Of a DNA stretch of 64,000 bases, positions 36,821 through 45,465 are shown piece after piece; position 1 is the stretch's first letter; the number at the start of each line of letters is the position of its first letter. The notes beneath the pieces are model-generated. The model was not told the origin of the DNA and did no database searches. It worked only from the letters and a program-made list of their open reading frames with translations. The stretch lies in the NCBI RefSeq assembly GCF_017743995.1, contig NZ_JAGHRB010000001.1:310001-374000 (forward strand), in the 5' to 3' direction. The DNA comes from Ruegeria sp. R13_0. Its GTDB lineage: Bacteria; Pseudomonadota; Alphaproteobacteria; Rhodobacterales; Rhodobacteraceae. The translations under genes and the position numbers were made by a program.

Positions 36821-36847
36821 AAAACCCCGCCGGGATGGCGGGGTTTT
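36821..36847 (-). terminator. Intrinsic terminator of ctaD
   Basis: Perfect 11-bp stem AAAACCCCGCC/GGCGGGGTTTT with a 5-base loop. It sits 20 bases after the ctaD stop and is T-rich on both strands, so it may act in both directions. Confidence 0.9.
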
Positions 36848-36867
36848 CTTGGTTTCTCAGCCGGGGC

Positions 36868-38544
36868 TTAGTGCGCGTGGCCTTTGTCCCAGTCTTCCTG
36901 CTTTGGCAGCTGCTCGAACGTGTGTTCGGGCGGCGGGGTCGGCAGGGTCCATTCCAGTGTATCCGCGTATTCGTTCCACGGGTTCGGACGTGTCTCTTTC
37001 GCGCCACGCAGCAGGGCGTAGATCACGATGCCGAAGAACAGCAGGAACGAAGCGAAGGACACGAATGCACCGATCGACGAAACAAAGTTCCACTGAGCGA
37101 ACGCCTCAGGGTAGTCGATATAGCGGCGCGGCATGCCCTGGCGGCCCAGGAAGTGCTGCGGGAAGAAGGTCAGGTTCGCGCCGATGAAGAACATCCAGAA
37201 GTGGATCTTGCCCCAGAACTCGGAATACTGACGACCGGTCATCTTCGAGAAGTAGAAGTAGACGCCAGCGAAGATCGCGAAGACGGCACCCAAGCTCATC
37301 ACATAGTGGAAGTGCGCCACAACGTAGTAGGTGTCGTGATAGGCACGGTCGATACCGGCCTGCGACAGAACCACACCGGTCACACCACCAACGGTGAACA
37401 GGAACAGGAAGCCGAAGGCGAACAGCATCGGTGTCTTGAACTCGATCGAGCCGCCCCACATGGTCGCAATCCACGAGAAGACCTTAACACCAGTTGGAAC
37501 CGCGATGACCATCGTGGCCAGCATGAAGTAGGCCTGCTGACGAAGCGACATGCCAACGGTGTACATGTGGTGCGCCCACACGACGAAGCCCAGCACACCG
37601 ATCGCGATGATCGCCCAGACCATCGGCAGGTAACCGAAGATCGGCTTGCGTGCGAAGGTCGCAATCACGTGGCTGATGATGCCGAAACCGGGCAGGATCA
37701 CGATATACACTTCCGGGTGGCCGAAGAACCATAGGATGTGCTGATACAGGATCGGATCGCCGCCACCGGCCGGATCAAAGAAGGTGAAGCCAAAGTTGCG
37801 GTCCATCAGCAGCATGGTGATCGCGCCCGCCAGAACCGGCAGCGACAGCAGAATCAGCCACGAGGTGACGAAGATCGACCAGCTGAACAGCGGCACCTTG
37901 AACAGGGTCATGCCCGGGGCACGCATGTTCAGGAAGGTGGTGATCATGTTGATCGCGCCGAGGATCGAGGAGGCACCCGATACGTGCACGGCAAAGATCG
38001 CAAGGTCCATGGACATGCCGCTTTCGGTTGTTGACAGCGGTGGGTAGAGGACCCAACCAACTCCCGAGCCGGGTTGAACCGAACCATCGGGATAAGTTCC
38101 CCCACCTGGAGCCAGCAGCGAGGCCACACCCAGCGAGGTACCAGCGACATACAGCCAGAAGGACAGGTTGTTCATCCGCGGGAACGCCATATCCGGCGCG
38201 CCGATCTGCAACGGCATGAAATAGTTGCCAAATCCGCCAAACAGGGCAGGGATGACAACGAAGAACATCATCAGAACACCGTGATAGGTGATCATCACGT
38301 TCCACAGGTGTCCGTTGGGGGTACATGGATCGGCCATGAAGCCTTCCAGGCACATGTACTGAACACCGGGGTGCATCAGCTCAAGCCGCATGTAAACGGT
38401 CATCGCCACCGAGATGAACCCGGCGATAGCCGAGAAGATCAGGTAGAGAATCCCGATGTCCTTGTGGTTGGTCGACATGAACCAGCGCTGAAAGAACGAG
38501 CGCTCGTCTTCATGATCGTGGCCATGAATGGCTGCGTCTGCCAT
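36868..38544 (-). CDS. ctaD: Cytochrome c oxidase subunit I (aa3 type)
   Basis: 558 residues from the ATG at 38544, which has CAGGAGG 8 bases upstream; a start at 38565 adds seven residues without support. Twelve hydrophobic helices are visible. Haem and copper ligands lie in the usual contexts: M-I-T-Y-H-G-V (haem a His), W-F-F-G-H-P-E-V-Y (the His-Tyr pair near CuB), V-W-A-H-H-M-Y and V-A-H-F-H-Y-V. It reduces oxygen to water and pumps protons in the inner membrane. An FNR-type box lies about 105 bases upstream. Subunits II and III are not in the window. Confidence 0.97.
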   Translation of the reverse strand: MADAAIHGHDHEDERSFFQRWFMSTNHKDIGILYLIFSAIAGFISVAMTVYMRLELMHPGVQYMCLEGFMADPCTPNGHLWNVMITYHGVLMMFFVVIPALFGGFGNYFMPLQIGAPDMAFPRMNNLSFWLYVAGTSLGVASLLAPGGGTYPDGSVQPGSGVGWVLYPPLSTTESGMSMDLAIFAVHVSGASSILGAINMITTFLNMRAPGMTLFKVPLFSWSIFVTSWLILLSLPVLAGAITMLLMDRNFGFTFFDPAGGGDPILYQHILWFFGHPEVYIVILPGFGIISHVIATFARKPIFGYLPMVWAIIAIGVLGFVVWAHHMYTVGMSLRQQAYFMLATMVIAVPTGVKVFSWIATMWGGSIEFKTPMLFAFGFLFLFTVGGVTGVVLSQAGIDRAYHDTYYVVAHFHYVMSLGAVFAIFAGVYFYFSKMTGRQYSEFWGKIHFWMFFIGANLTFFPQHFLGRQGMPRRYIDYPEAFAQWNFVSSIGAFVSFASFLLFFGIVIYALLRGAKETRPNPWNEYADTLEWTLPTPPPEHTFEQLPKQEDWDKGHAH

Positions 38545-38648
38545 TTTAGGTGCCTCCTGTTGCAACTACGCCGCGCAACCAGACCTCTCCGGTGCGCAGG
38601 ATTACTGCTGGTTTTAGATTGCGTTGAGGTTGCCTTCAATGGCCGAGT

Positions 38649-38662
38649 TTGATCTGGATCAA
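38649..38662. promoter_or_regulatory. FNR/FixK-type binding site
   Basis: TTGAT-CTGG-ATCAA matches the TTGATnnnnATCAA consensus exactly. It lies about 105 bases before the ctaD start and 190 bases before the HIT gene start. Oxygen-responsive control of ctaD is the likely role; whether it activates or represses depends on the promoter start, which I cannot place. Confidence 0.75.
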
Positions 38663-38851
38663 GAATAATTGTCGCGGGCAGGGGGCTGCGCCGCGAATTC
38701 AGATCATCAATGGGTCGAATCTGGCTATTTCATCCCAGCTTTCAAGAGGTCACGCAGGTTCGTCAGCCTGAATCGGCCGAGTTCCGCCTTGACCGACGCA
38801 CGTTCGAACCGCAGAACTCCTTTGAACCCATTGCAAATTCAGAGGCCCGAC

Positions 38852-39268
38852 ATGTCAGCATATGATCCGGAGAACATCTTCGCCAAAATCCTGCGCGGAG
38901 AAATCCCCTCGACCCGCGTATACGAAGATGATGAGACGCTGGCGTTCATGGACATCATGCCGCGCGCCGATGGTCATCTGCTGGTCATCCCGAAAACCCC
39001 GTGCCGCAATGTGCTGGACGCCACTCCCGAGCAGTTGAATGCCGTTATGGCGACCGTTCAGAAACTGGCCCGCGCTGCCAAGCGGGCGTTTGACGCCGGT
39101 GGGGTGACCATTCAGCAGTTCAACGAAGCCGCAGGCGGGCAGGAGGTCTTCCACCTGCATTTCCACATTCTGCCCCGGCATGAAGGCGAGGCCCTGCGTG
39201 CGCCCGGAAAGATGGGGGATTTCGAAGAGATCGCCAAACACGCCGAACAGATCAAGGCTGCGCTATAG
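38852..39268 (+). CDS. HIT-family nucleotide-binding protein
   Basis: 138 residues from the ATG at 38852, with AGAGG 6 bases upstream; a longer frame from 38669 lacks domain support. The HIT motif H-L-H-F-H-I-L-P near residues 97-104 holds the catalytic central His, and the N-terminal I-F-A-K-I-L-R-G-E-I-P and D-I-M-P-R-A-D-G-H motifs are typical of the HINT branch. These proteins hydrolyse purine nucleoside phosphoramidates. It stands alone, divergent from ctaD. Confidence 0.88.
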   Translation: MSAYDPENIFAKILRGEIPSTRVYEDDETLAFMDIMPRADGHLLVIPKTPCRNVLDATPEQLNAVMATVQKLARAAKRAFDAGGVTIQQFNEAAGGQEVFHLHFHILPRHEGEALRAPGKMGDFEEIAKHAEQIKAAL

Positions 39269-39948
39269 GCTTCTCGGCTGTATGAAATCGTGTATTGGCT
39301 CGTCCGAACCGCTTGAAGCATAGTCAGGAAACGAAATTGCCGTTCCGATTTGGGGTCGGAACGGCAGACTCGTACCCATACACTTCACGGGTCACCGGAG
39401 CAGATCCGGGTTACCGGTTAACATACCACTCACTCAAGACTGGTAGGACAATGTTACTCTGTAACCGGGCGAATGTATGCCGGTTTAGTGAAATTTGGTT
39501 AAGCTTTTACTTAAATGGCCACAATTGCTGTCGAATATTGCAGGGTTGAAATGACCTATGGCTGCAGCTTGGAAACAGAGGGGCGCGTGCGTAGGGATTG
39601 TACGTGGATTTGGGCGACTCGGCGATTCGATCAGGGCATTTGACGCGCTAGGCTCAAGAGCAATAGCCAATAGGAAAAGAGTGCGACGAATGCGATTGCG
39701 AACAGGAACGTCTTGGGGCGCTTGATGTACCTTATTACCACGCGCTGCCAGTCATTCAGCCTGCCAAACAAGATCGCTTTTCGAGGCGAACAAAACAACC
39801 TTCTTGGCGCACAAGTGGTTCTCATTTGCAAAAGGTAGAAAGCTTGGGCACGGTAATGCTGTTCCGTCAAAGACCGAGGAAAAGCTGCTCTTCAGTTGCT
39901 TAGAATAGTCGCGGCATTGAGGGTAAATAGCCAAGCTATTGTTTTTGT
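39269..39948. other. 680-base gene-poor stretch between the HIT gene and tRNA-Leu
   Basis: No convincing protein gene was found. The stretch is AT-richer than its surroundings and holds one strong perfect hairpin (39338-39366), plus related GGTTACCGG and GTAACCGGG words near 39400-39470. A minus-strand frame of 79 codons at 39631-39870 ends in a hydrophobic helix but has no recognisable family or ribosome-binding site. A small RNA could lie here. Confidence 0.5.
39338..39366. repeat. Perfect 11-bp hairpin in the gap after the HIT gene
   Basis: TGCCGTTCCGA (39338-39348), loop TTTGGGG, TCGGAACGGCA (39356-39366). There is no T tract, so it is not a classical terminator. Confidence 0.6.
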
Positions 39949-40035
39949 TGGTGCGGTCGAGAAGACTCGAACTTCCACGGGAGTTACCCCACAGCGACCT
40001 CAACGCTGCGCGTCTACCAATTCCGCCACGACCGC
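39949..40035 (-). tRNA. tRNA-Leu (anticodon GAG)
   Basis: The minus strand folds as a class II tRNA of 87 bases. The acceptor stem is GCGGTCG/CGACCGC. The anticodon stem is CAGCG/CGCTG with a 7-base loop TTGAGGT, so the anticodon is GAG. A long variable arm follows, as expected for leucine, then a T-loop with GTTCGAGTC. CCA is encoded. It reads CTC/CTT codons. Confidence 0.95.
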
Positions 40036-40165
40036 ACTGCCAATGACTTGGTAGCGCGGCGTATAGACCCTTAAAACCCGGATGTGAAGAGGCAAAAGCG
40101 CGTCGGTTTAAATTCAGCACCGGCATTCATATCTTTAGCAGCCAACCACCCTGTAGGAGCCCCCG

Positions 40166-40825
40166 ATGACCACCCCGGATACCCGTCCCGTTGTTCAGAT
40201 TGATGTTGTCTCTGATGTCGTATGCCCTTGGTGTATCGTTGGCTTCAAACAGCTTGATCAGGCGTTGCAGCAGCAAAACGTGCTGGCGCGGCTCAGGTGG
40301 CATCCGTTCGAGCTGAACCCGCAGATGCCAGCCGAGGGGCAGAACCTGCGCGAACACATCATGGAGAAATACGGCAGCACCGCCGAACAAAGCGCACAGG
40401 CGCGCGAGAGGCTGACCTCGATTGGGGCAGAGCTTGGCTTTGCTTTCAATTTCACAGACGACAGCCGCATGGTGAATACGTTCCAGGCGCATCAGTTGTT
40501 GGACTGGGCCGAGGGTCAAGGGCGGCAGCATCCCCTGAAGCTTGCGCTTTTCCAGGCTTATTTTACGGATCAAAAGGATGCTTCTGACATCGATGTACTG
40601 GCAGACGCGGCTGAGGCGGTAGGGTTGGACCCGCAAGCCGCGCGGGCGGCTTTGGCATCCGGGGATCATCAGGCCTCGGTGCGGGAGAAACAGCAATTCT
40701 GGACCAGTCGCGGGATCTCCGGCGTGCCTTCGATGGTGTTCGCCGGGAAATACCTGACCACAGGAGCGCAAGGGGTCGAGACATACGCCAATGTCCTCAA
40801 GCAATGCCTGGAAGAGGCCGCGTGA
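40166..40825 (+). CDS. FrnE-like DsbA-family oxidoreductase
   Basis: 219 residues, no signal peptide, so cytoplasmic. The thioredoxin-like active site is C-P-W-C at residues 20-23, with the DsbA-type helical insert and a G-V-P-S-M cis-Pro loop near residue 190. FrnE-type proteins catalyse thiol-disulfide exchange and are linked to stress or polyketide tailoring in other bacteria. Its role here is unknown. It lies 39 bases before lipB on the same strand, so co-transcription is possible. GAGG-type ribosome binding is weak (AGGAGC). Confidence 0.87.
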   Translation: MTTPDTRPVVQIDVVSDVVCPWCIVGFKQLDQALQQQNVLARLRWHPFELNPQMPAEGQNLREHIMEKYGSTAEQSAQARERLTSIGAELGFAFNFTDDSRMVNTFQAHQLLDWAEGQGRQHPLKLALFQAYFTDQKDASDIDVLADAAEAVGLDPQAARAALASGDHQASVREKQQFWTSRGISGVPSMVFAGKYLTTGAQGVETYANVLKQCLEEAA

Positions 40826-40864
40826 CCTCTTTCCCCCAACCGACCGGCACGGTATGAGGCAAGC

Positions 40865-41521
40865 ATGGAATGGAAGATCTCAGACGGGCTGACTGACTAC
40901 CAAGAGGCCGTCGCCTTTATGGAGGCGCGCGTGGCGGCTATTGCGGCAGGCGAGGCCGATGAATGCGTCTGGCTGTTGGAACACCCGCCCCTTTACACGG
41001 CAGGGACGTCTGCGCGACCCGAGGATCTGACTGACCCTGACCGGTTCCCTGTCTATGAGAGCAAGCGCGGCGGGGAATACACCTATCACGGCCCCGGTCA
41101 GCGCGTCGCCTACGTCATGCTCGACTTGAACAAGCGAGGCCGCGATGTGCGCCTATTCGTTAAACAGCTCGAAACCTGGGTGATCGCCGCATTGGATGAG
41201 TTCAACGTCAAAGGAGAGATTCGCGACGGGCGCGTTGGTGTGTGGGTGCAACGAGACGACAAACCGCTGACAATCACCGGACAACCCGCGGAAGACAAGA
41301 TCGCCGCTATCGGCCTGCGCCTGCGCAAATGGGTCAGCTTTCACGGCATCTCGATCAATGTTGAGCCTGACTTGGACCATTTCTCGGGCATTGTGCCCTG
41401 CGGCATTCGGGAGCACGGGGTGACATCGCTGGTTGACTTGGGGTTGCCGGTGACCATGGCAAATGTGGATACTGCCCTGCAAAAGACCTTTGCGGAAGTC
41501 TTCGAACAAGCCAACGCCTAG
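40865..41521 (+). CDS. lipB: Octanoyl-[acyl-carrier-protein]-protein N-octanoyltransferase
   Basis: 218 residues. Signatures are Y-H-G-P-G-Q near residues 77-82, the catalytic-Lys segment K-I-A-A-I-G-L-R near 144-151, and the catalytic Cys in I-V-P-C-G-I near 175-180. LipB moves octanoate from ACP to the lipoyl domains of pyruvate and 2-oxoglutarate dehydrogenases; LipA then inserts sulfur. Start has GAGG 5 bases upstream. It overlaps the convergent small membrane gene by 4 bases. Confidence 0.96.
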   Translation: MEWKISDGLTDYQEAVAFMEARVAAIAAGEADECVWLLEHPPLYTAGTSARPEDLTDPDRFPVYESKRGGEYTYHGPGQRVAYVMLDLNKRGRDVRLFVKQLETWVIAALDEFNVKGEIRDGRVGVWVQRDDKPLTITGQPAEDKIAAIGLRLRKWVSFHGISINVEPDLDHFSGIVPCGIREHGVTSLVDLGLPVTMANVDTALQKTFAEVFEQANA

Positions 41522-41826
41522 GGTTCCAGCACTATTTCTTGCCGCAGTTTCGCGGTGGTTTTGTCGAAGATCAGGATGCGGTTGTCGTCAGTGACGACGG
41601 CGTACCAGTTGTTCCCGATCGTCACAGCCTGTGCTTTTGCGCCATCCGGCAGCTCGATCTGATCGGGCAGGGTTGGGGTTCGGTCCGATAGCCGGATGAC
41701 AATCAGTGCGAATGTCACTAGAACCCCGCCAATCATCACCGCGGTCAGTAGCATGACCATGCGCCGAAGCAGCCTCAGCTGCGGCGTTTCCTGCGGTTCT
41801 TCTTGGGGTTCGGAAGGGACAGTCAT
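41518..41826 (-). CDS. DUF6476-like small membrane protein
   Basis: 102 residues from an ATG at 41826; a GTG two codons earlier is an alternative. A short Glu/Pro-rich cytoplasmic N-terminus, one membrane helix (about 22-45), then a roughly 55-residue domain rich in beta strands (W-Y-A-V-V-T-D-D and I-L-I-F-D). It resembles the DUF6476 family of this order; function is unknown. Its start codon shares CATG with the rluD start on the other strand, so its promoter and ribosome-binding site must lie inside rluD. The upstream GGGTG is a weak Shine-Dalgarno. Confidence 0.72.
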   Translation of the reverse strand: MTVPSEPQEEPQETPQLRLLRRMVMLLTAVMIGGVLVTFALIVIRLSDRTPTLPDQIELPDGAKAQAVTIGNNWYAVVTDDNRILIFDKTTAKLRQEIVLEP

Positions 41827-42859
41827 GGGCACCCGACAGGTTGAGTTTCAGATCGCGGCCGCTCCGCCGCCTCGCCTTGATAAGGCGCTTTCGCGGGATG
41901 TGCCAGCCGAGGAAAACCTGTCACGCACCCGTTTGGCGCGTTTGATCGAAGAGGGCTCGGTTCTGGTCGAGGGCGCTGAGGTGCGCGATCCGAAGGCCAA
42001 GGTGGCGGAAGGCGCCACGGTGGTCATCATGGTCGCTGAGGCTGAAGACAGCCATATCGGCCCCGAGGATATCCCGCTGGACGTGGTCTTCGAGGATGAC
42101 AACCTGATTGTGGTGAACAAACCTGCGGGGATGGTCGTGCATCCTGCGCCGGGCTCGCCGAGTGGAACGCTCGTGAATGCGCTGCTTCATCATTGCGGGG
42201 CAGACTTGTCCGGGGTTGGCGGGGTTAAACGACCCGGCATTGTCCACCGGATCGACAAGGAAACCAGTGGGCTTCTAGTAGTCGCCAAGTCGGATGCAGC
42301 TCACCACGGGCTTGCGGCGCAATTCGAGGCGCATAGTGTTGAACGCTACTACCGAGCGGTTTGCTACGGGGTGCCGGATGCCAATGATCCGCGCTTGCGG
42401 GGTGTCAAAGGTGTCAGTTTCGAGCCGGGCAACATCATGCGCCTGACCACTCAGCTTGCTCGGCATAAGACCGACCGTCAGAAACAGGCGGTTCTGTTTC
42501 ACGGAGGGCGGCACGCGGTGACGCGAGCGCGTGTGGTTGAAACATTCGGTGCCCCGGCTGGGCTGGCATTGATCGAATGCTGGCTGGAAACAGGGCGCAC
42601 CCATCAGATTCGCGTGCATATGGCCCATGCAGGTCATGGTCTGGTGGGCGATCCGGTCTATGGCGGCAAACGTAAATTGGCAGCGAAAGCGTTCAGTGCG
42701 GCAACCTCCGAGGCGGTGCGTGTGTTTCCGCGTCAAGCGTTACATGCCGCCGTTTTGGGCTTTGAACACCCGGTAACCGGCGAAAACCTTCGATTTGAAG
42801 CGGATCTGCCGCAGGACATGCAGGACCTGATTGAAACGCTGCGCACCCCTCTGTCATAA
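41825..42859 (+). CDS. rluD: Ribosomal large subunit pseudouridine synthase D family
   Basis: 344 residues from the ATG at 41825, supported by GGAAGGGA about 6 bases upstream. An S4 RNA-binding domain (about 17-75) precedes the pseudouridine synthase domain. Catalytic Asp144 lies in H-R-I-D-K-E-T-S-G, with the later G-R-T-H-Q-I-R-V-H signature near residue 258. RluD-type enzymes modify 23S rRNA helix 69 uridines. In this genome it could be RluD or RluC by function; sequence order favours RluD. The ATG shares four bases with the divergent membrane gene. Confidence 0.92.
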   Translation: MGTRQVEFQIAAAPPPRLDKALSRDVPAEENLSRTRLARLIEEGSVLVEGAEVRDPKAKVAEGATVVIMVAEAEDSHIGPEDIPLDVVFEDDNLIVVNKPAGMVVHPAPGSPSGTLVNALLHHCGADLSGVGGVKRPGIVHRIDKETSGLLVVAKSDAAHHGLAAQFEAHSVERYYRAVCYGVPDANDPRLRGVKGVSFEPGNIMRLTTQLARHKTDRQKQAVLFHGGRHAVTRARVVETFGAPAGLALIECWLETGRTHQIRVHMAHAGHGLVGDPVYGGKRKLAAKAFSAATSEAVRVFPRQALHAAVLGFEHPVTGENLRFEADLPQDMQDLIETLRTPLS

Positions 42860-42934
42860 TACGCAAACTCCTGTGAGTAAGAGATTCTTAGCTTTCCTTT
42901 ACCCAAGCTTAATTTCAAACTGTTAACGGTACCT

Positions 42935-42963
42935 CTTGAAAGGGATGGGTTCCTTACCCATAT
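42935..42963 (+). promoter_or_regulatory. Heat-shock-type (sigma-32) promoter of rpoH
   Basis: CTTGAAA at 42935-42941, a 15-base spacer and CCCATAT at 42957-42963 match the RpoH consensus (CTTGAAA...CCCATnT). A 6-bp dyad, ATGGGT/ACCCAT, spans 42945-42961. It lies about 42 bases before the start codon, so rpoH probably activates itself. Confidence 0.65.
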
Positions 42964-43004
42964 CGTATGTTAAAGAGCTAAACATTTGTCGGAGGGACAT
43001 CAAA

Positions 43005-43901
43005 ATGGCAAATTACGCAAATCTCCCCGCGCCGACGCCTGAGGGCGGCCTCAACCGCTATATGCAGGAAATTCGCAAGTTTCCTCTGCTGGAGCCGGAA
43101 GAAGAATACATGCTGGCCAAGCGCTGGGTCGAAGAGCAGGACACCGAGGCCGCTCATAAGATGGTCACGTCGCATCTGCGTCTGGCGGCCAAAATTGCCA
43201 TGGGCTATCGCGGCTACGGTCTGCCGCAGGCCGAGGTTATTTCCGAGGCCAATGTGGGCCTGATGCAGGCGGTCAAACGGTTCGACCCGGAAAAGGGCTT
43301 CCGTCTGGCGACCTATGCAATGTGGTGGATTCGCGCCTCGATCCAGGAATACATCCTGCGGTCTTGGTCGCTGGTGAAGCTGGGCACGACCTCGGCGCAG
43401 AAAAAGCTGTTCTTCAACCTACGCAAGGCCAAGGCCCGTATTGGTGCGCTGGAAGAGGGCGACCTGCGCCCTGAAAACGTCACTCAGATCGCCAATGACC
43501 TTGGCGTGACCGAGGAAGAAGTCATCAGCATGAACCGCCGTATGTCGGGTGGCGATGCTTCGCTGAACGCGACCGTCGGGTCCGAGGGCGAAGGCACCAT
43601 GCAATGGCAGGACTGGCTTGAGGATGAAGACGCCGATCAGGCGGGTGACTACGAAGCTCGTGATGAACTGGACGCTCGGCGTGAGTTGCTGGCCGCTGCG
43701 CTTGAGGTGCTGAATGACCGCGAGAAGGACATCCTGACCCAGCGCCGCTTGATGGATCAGCCGGTGACTTTGGAAGAGCTCAGCACGCAATATAATGTGA
43801 GCCGCGAGCGTATTCGTCAGATCGAGGTCCGCGCTTTTGAGAAACTTCAAAAGAAAATGCGCGATCTGGCCCGTGAAAAGGGAATGCTTGCAACCCGCTA
43901 G
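43005..43901 (+). CDS. rpoH: RNA polymerase sigma-32 (heat-shock) factor
   Basis: 298 residues from the ATG at 43005, which has CGGAGGGAC upstream; a start at 42936 would overlap the promoter. Sigma region 2 holds R-L-A-A-K-I-A-M-G-Y-R-G-Y-G and F-D-P-E-K-G-F-R-L-A-T-Y-A-M-W-W-I-R. The RpoH box Q-K-K-L-F-F-N-L-R lies near residues 130-138. Region 4 has the HTH V-S-R-E-R-I-R-Q-I-E. It directs RNA polymerase to chaperone and protease genes. The CTTGAAA promoter implies autoregulation, and a strong terminator follows. Confidence 0.96.
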   Translation: MANYANLPAPTPEGGLNRYMQEIRKFPLLEPEEEYMLAKRWVEEQDTEAAHKMVTSHLRLAAKIAMGYRGYGLPQAEVISEANVGLMQAVKRFDPEKGFRLATYAMWWIRASIQEYILRSWSLVKLGTTSAQKKLFFNLRKAKARIGALEEGDLRPENVTQIANDLGVTEEEVISMNRRMSGGDASLNATVGSEGEGTMQWQDWLEDEDADQAGDYEARDELDARRELLAAALEVLNDREKDILTQRRLMDQPVTLEELSTQYNVSRERIRQIEVRAFEKLQKKMRDLAREKGMLATR

Positions 43902-43918
43902 ATCCAAGGAACGCACAG

Positions 43919-43944
43919 CCCGCAGATATTTGCGGGCTTTTTTC
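43919..43944 (+). terminator. Intrinsic terminator of rpoH
   Basis: GCCCGCA (43919-43925), loop of 6, TGCGGGC (43932-43938), six T. Ends 17-43 bases after the rpoH stop. Confidence 0.9.
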
Positions 43945-44062
43945 GATAGTAATCAGCGCACTGCGCCGGATACCTCATCCTCCTTTCATCGTGTGTTGAC
44001 ACTTGCCTCGCCTGCGTCTTGAGTCTGCGTCACATCTAAATGGCCTGATCAGGGAGAGAGCG

Positions 44063-45037
44063 ATGCAGAAACCGGTTCAATTTGGTGTTCTGGGGGCCGC
44101 CAAATTTGCGCGGCAATATATGGCTCCGGCGATCCATGCGGCAGACGGGGCACGTTTGGCGGGGCTTGCGACTTCGAACGCGGTGAAGGCCGAGCCGTTT
44201 CAGGCCTTCTGCCCGGATCTGACGGTCTATGATAGCTACGACGCGCTGCTGGACGATCCCGAGATCGAGGCGGTCTATATCCCTCTGCCAAATCACCTGC
44301 ATGTCGAATGGAGCCTGAAGGCGCTCGACGCGGGCAAACATGTGCTGTGTGAAAAGCCCATGACGATGCAGGCAGCTGAGTTCGACGCGCTGATCGAAAA
44401 GCGCGATCAGACAGGTTTGCTGGCGGCTGAGGCCTATATGATCGTGCATCACCCTCAATGGCAGTTCGTACAGAAACTCATCGCCGATGGTGCGATTGGC
44501 AAGCTGGTCCATGTGACAGGCGCGTTCAGTTTCGACAATCGTGAGGAAACCACGAACATTCGCAATCGCGCAGAAACCGGCGGGGGCGGGCTGCGAGATA
44601 TCGGGGTATATGTCATCGGTAGCGCGCGGTTCGCCACAGGGCAGGAGCCGTCTGAAGTGCAGTCCGCGATCCGTTGGCAGGACGGCATCGACACGTTCAC
44701 CGAAATTCGCGCGCAATTTCCGGGTTTTACCTATTCGGCCTATGTCTCGATCCGAATGCATCCGCATCAAGAGATGGTGTTTCACGGCGAAGGCGGTGTC
44801 ATCCGCCTGACCGCTCCGTTCAACGCGCGGGTGTTCGGCGAGGCGCGGGTCGAGCTGCATCGACCGGGGCTTGAGGTTCAGGTGACCCGCTTCCCCGGCG
44901 ACGATCACTACAAACTGCAGGTTGAGGCCTTCTGCCGCTCGGTTCGCAACGGGGCGGCTTATCCTTGCCCGCTGGAGTTTTCGCGCGGGACGCAAGAGAT
45001 GATTGATCGCGTGTTTGCGGATGCCGTTCCTCTCTGA
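44063..45037 (+). CDS. Gfo/Idh/MocA-family NAD(P)-dependent oxidoreductase
   Basis: 324 residues from the ATG at 44063, with AGGGAGAG upstream. The N-terminal Rossmann fold begins G-V-L-G-A-A-K-F-A near residues 8-16, and the family marker C-E-K-P-M-T lies near residues 95-100. The C-terminal half is the dimer/substrate domain, with G-G-G-L-R-D-I-G-V-Y near residue 175. The substrate is probably a sugar, polyol or myo-inositol derivative; it cannot be named. A small DksA-type gene follows on the same strand after 60 bases. Confidence 0.87.
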   Translation: MQKPVQFGVLGAAKFARQYMAPAIHAADGARLAGLATSNAVKAEPFQAFCPDLTVYDSYDALLDDPEIEAVYIPLPNHLHVEWSLKALDAGKHVLCEKPMTMQAAEFDALIEKRDQTGLLAAEAYMIVHHPQWQFVQKLIADGAIGKLVHVTGAFSFDNREETTNIRNRAETGGGGLRDIGVYVIGSARFATGQEPSEVQSAIRWQDGIDTFTEIRAQFPGFTYSAYVSIRMHPHQEMVFHGEGGVIRLTAPFNARVFGEARVELHRPGLEVQVTRFPGDDHYKLQVEAFCRSVRNGAAYPCPLEFSRGTQEMIDRVFADAVPL

Positions 45038-45097
45038 CTTGCCAGCAGTCGCCCGGCGCGCGTATTCTGTGCTGCATCCATAAAAGGGAGAGGTATC

Positions 45098-45367
45098 ATG
45101 GCCGGAGGTTGGGCCCGCGATGGTGCGGTCAGCGAACAGATCGAGGCGTCGATTTCCGACGAACTGGCCCGCATGCAGGCGCAAAAACGCCCCGTAGGCG
45201 AAAGCCTGACCCATTGCGCGGAATGCGAGGAACCCATCCCCGAAAAACGCCGCCAAGCGCTGCCCGGCGTCAAGCTGTGTCTGGACTGCCAGCAAGACAG
45301 GGACGGGACGTATCAGCAACGGGCAGGCATCAACCGGCGCGGTTCAAAAGACAGCCAGTTGAAGTGA
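45098..45367 (+). CDS. Small DksA/TraR-type zinc-finger protein (YbiI-like)
   Basis: 89 residues. A C4 zinc finger is formed by C-A-E-C near residue 41 and C-L-D-C near residue 62, with E-P-I-P-E-K-R-R between. The long N-terminal coiled-coil of true DksA is cut down to about 35 residues, as in YbiI. Such proteins may bind the RNA polymerase secondary channel; whether this one does is unknown. A 10-bp hairpin lies just downstream. Confidence 0.85.
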   Translation: MAGGWARDGAVSEQIEASISDELARMQAQKRPVGESLTHCAECEEPIPEKRRQALPGVKLCLDCQQDRDGTYQQRAGINRRGSKDSQLK

Positions 45368-45374
45368 TTGCACT

Positions 45375-45403
45375 CGGTTTTGGCCAAAAACTTGCCAAAA
45401 CCG
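45375..45403. repeat. Perfect 10-bp inverted repeat
   Basis: CGGTTTTGGC (45375-45384) and GCCAAAACCG (45394-45403) with a 9-base loop lie 8 bases after the DksA-type gene and 63 bases before the next start. It may be a weak terminator or an operator for the downstream gene; no T run follows. Confidence 0.5.
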
Positions 45404-45465
45404 TCAAGAATAGGCACCCTAAACCGCATTGATCTGTTCGAAATTGGTTTAAAAGGTGCATTCAG

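Noticed and set aside
39631-39870. 79-codon minus-strand frame with a terminal hydrophobic helix
   Set aside because: No ribosome-binding site or recognisable family; kept only as a note in the gap entry.
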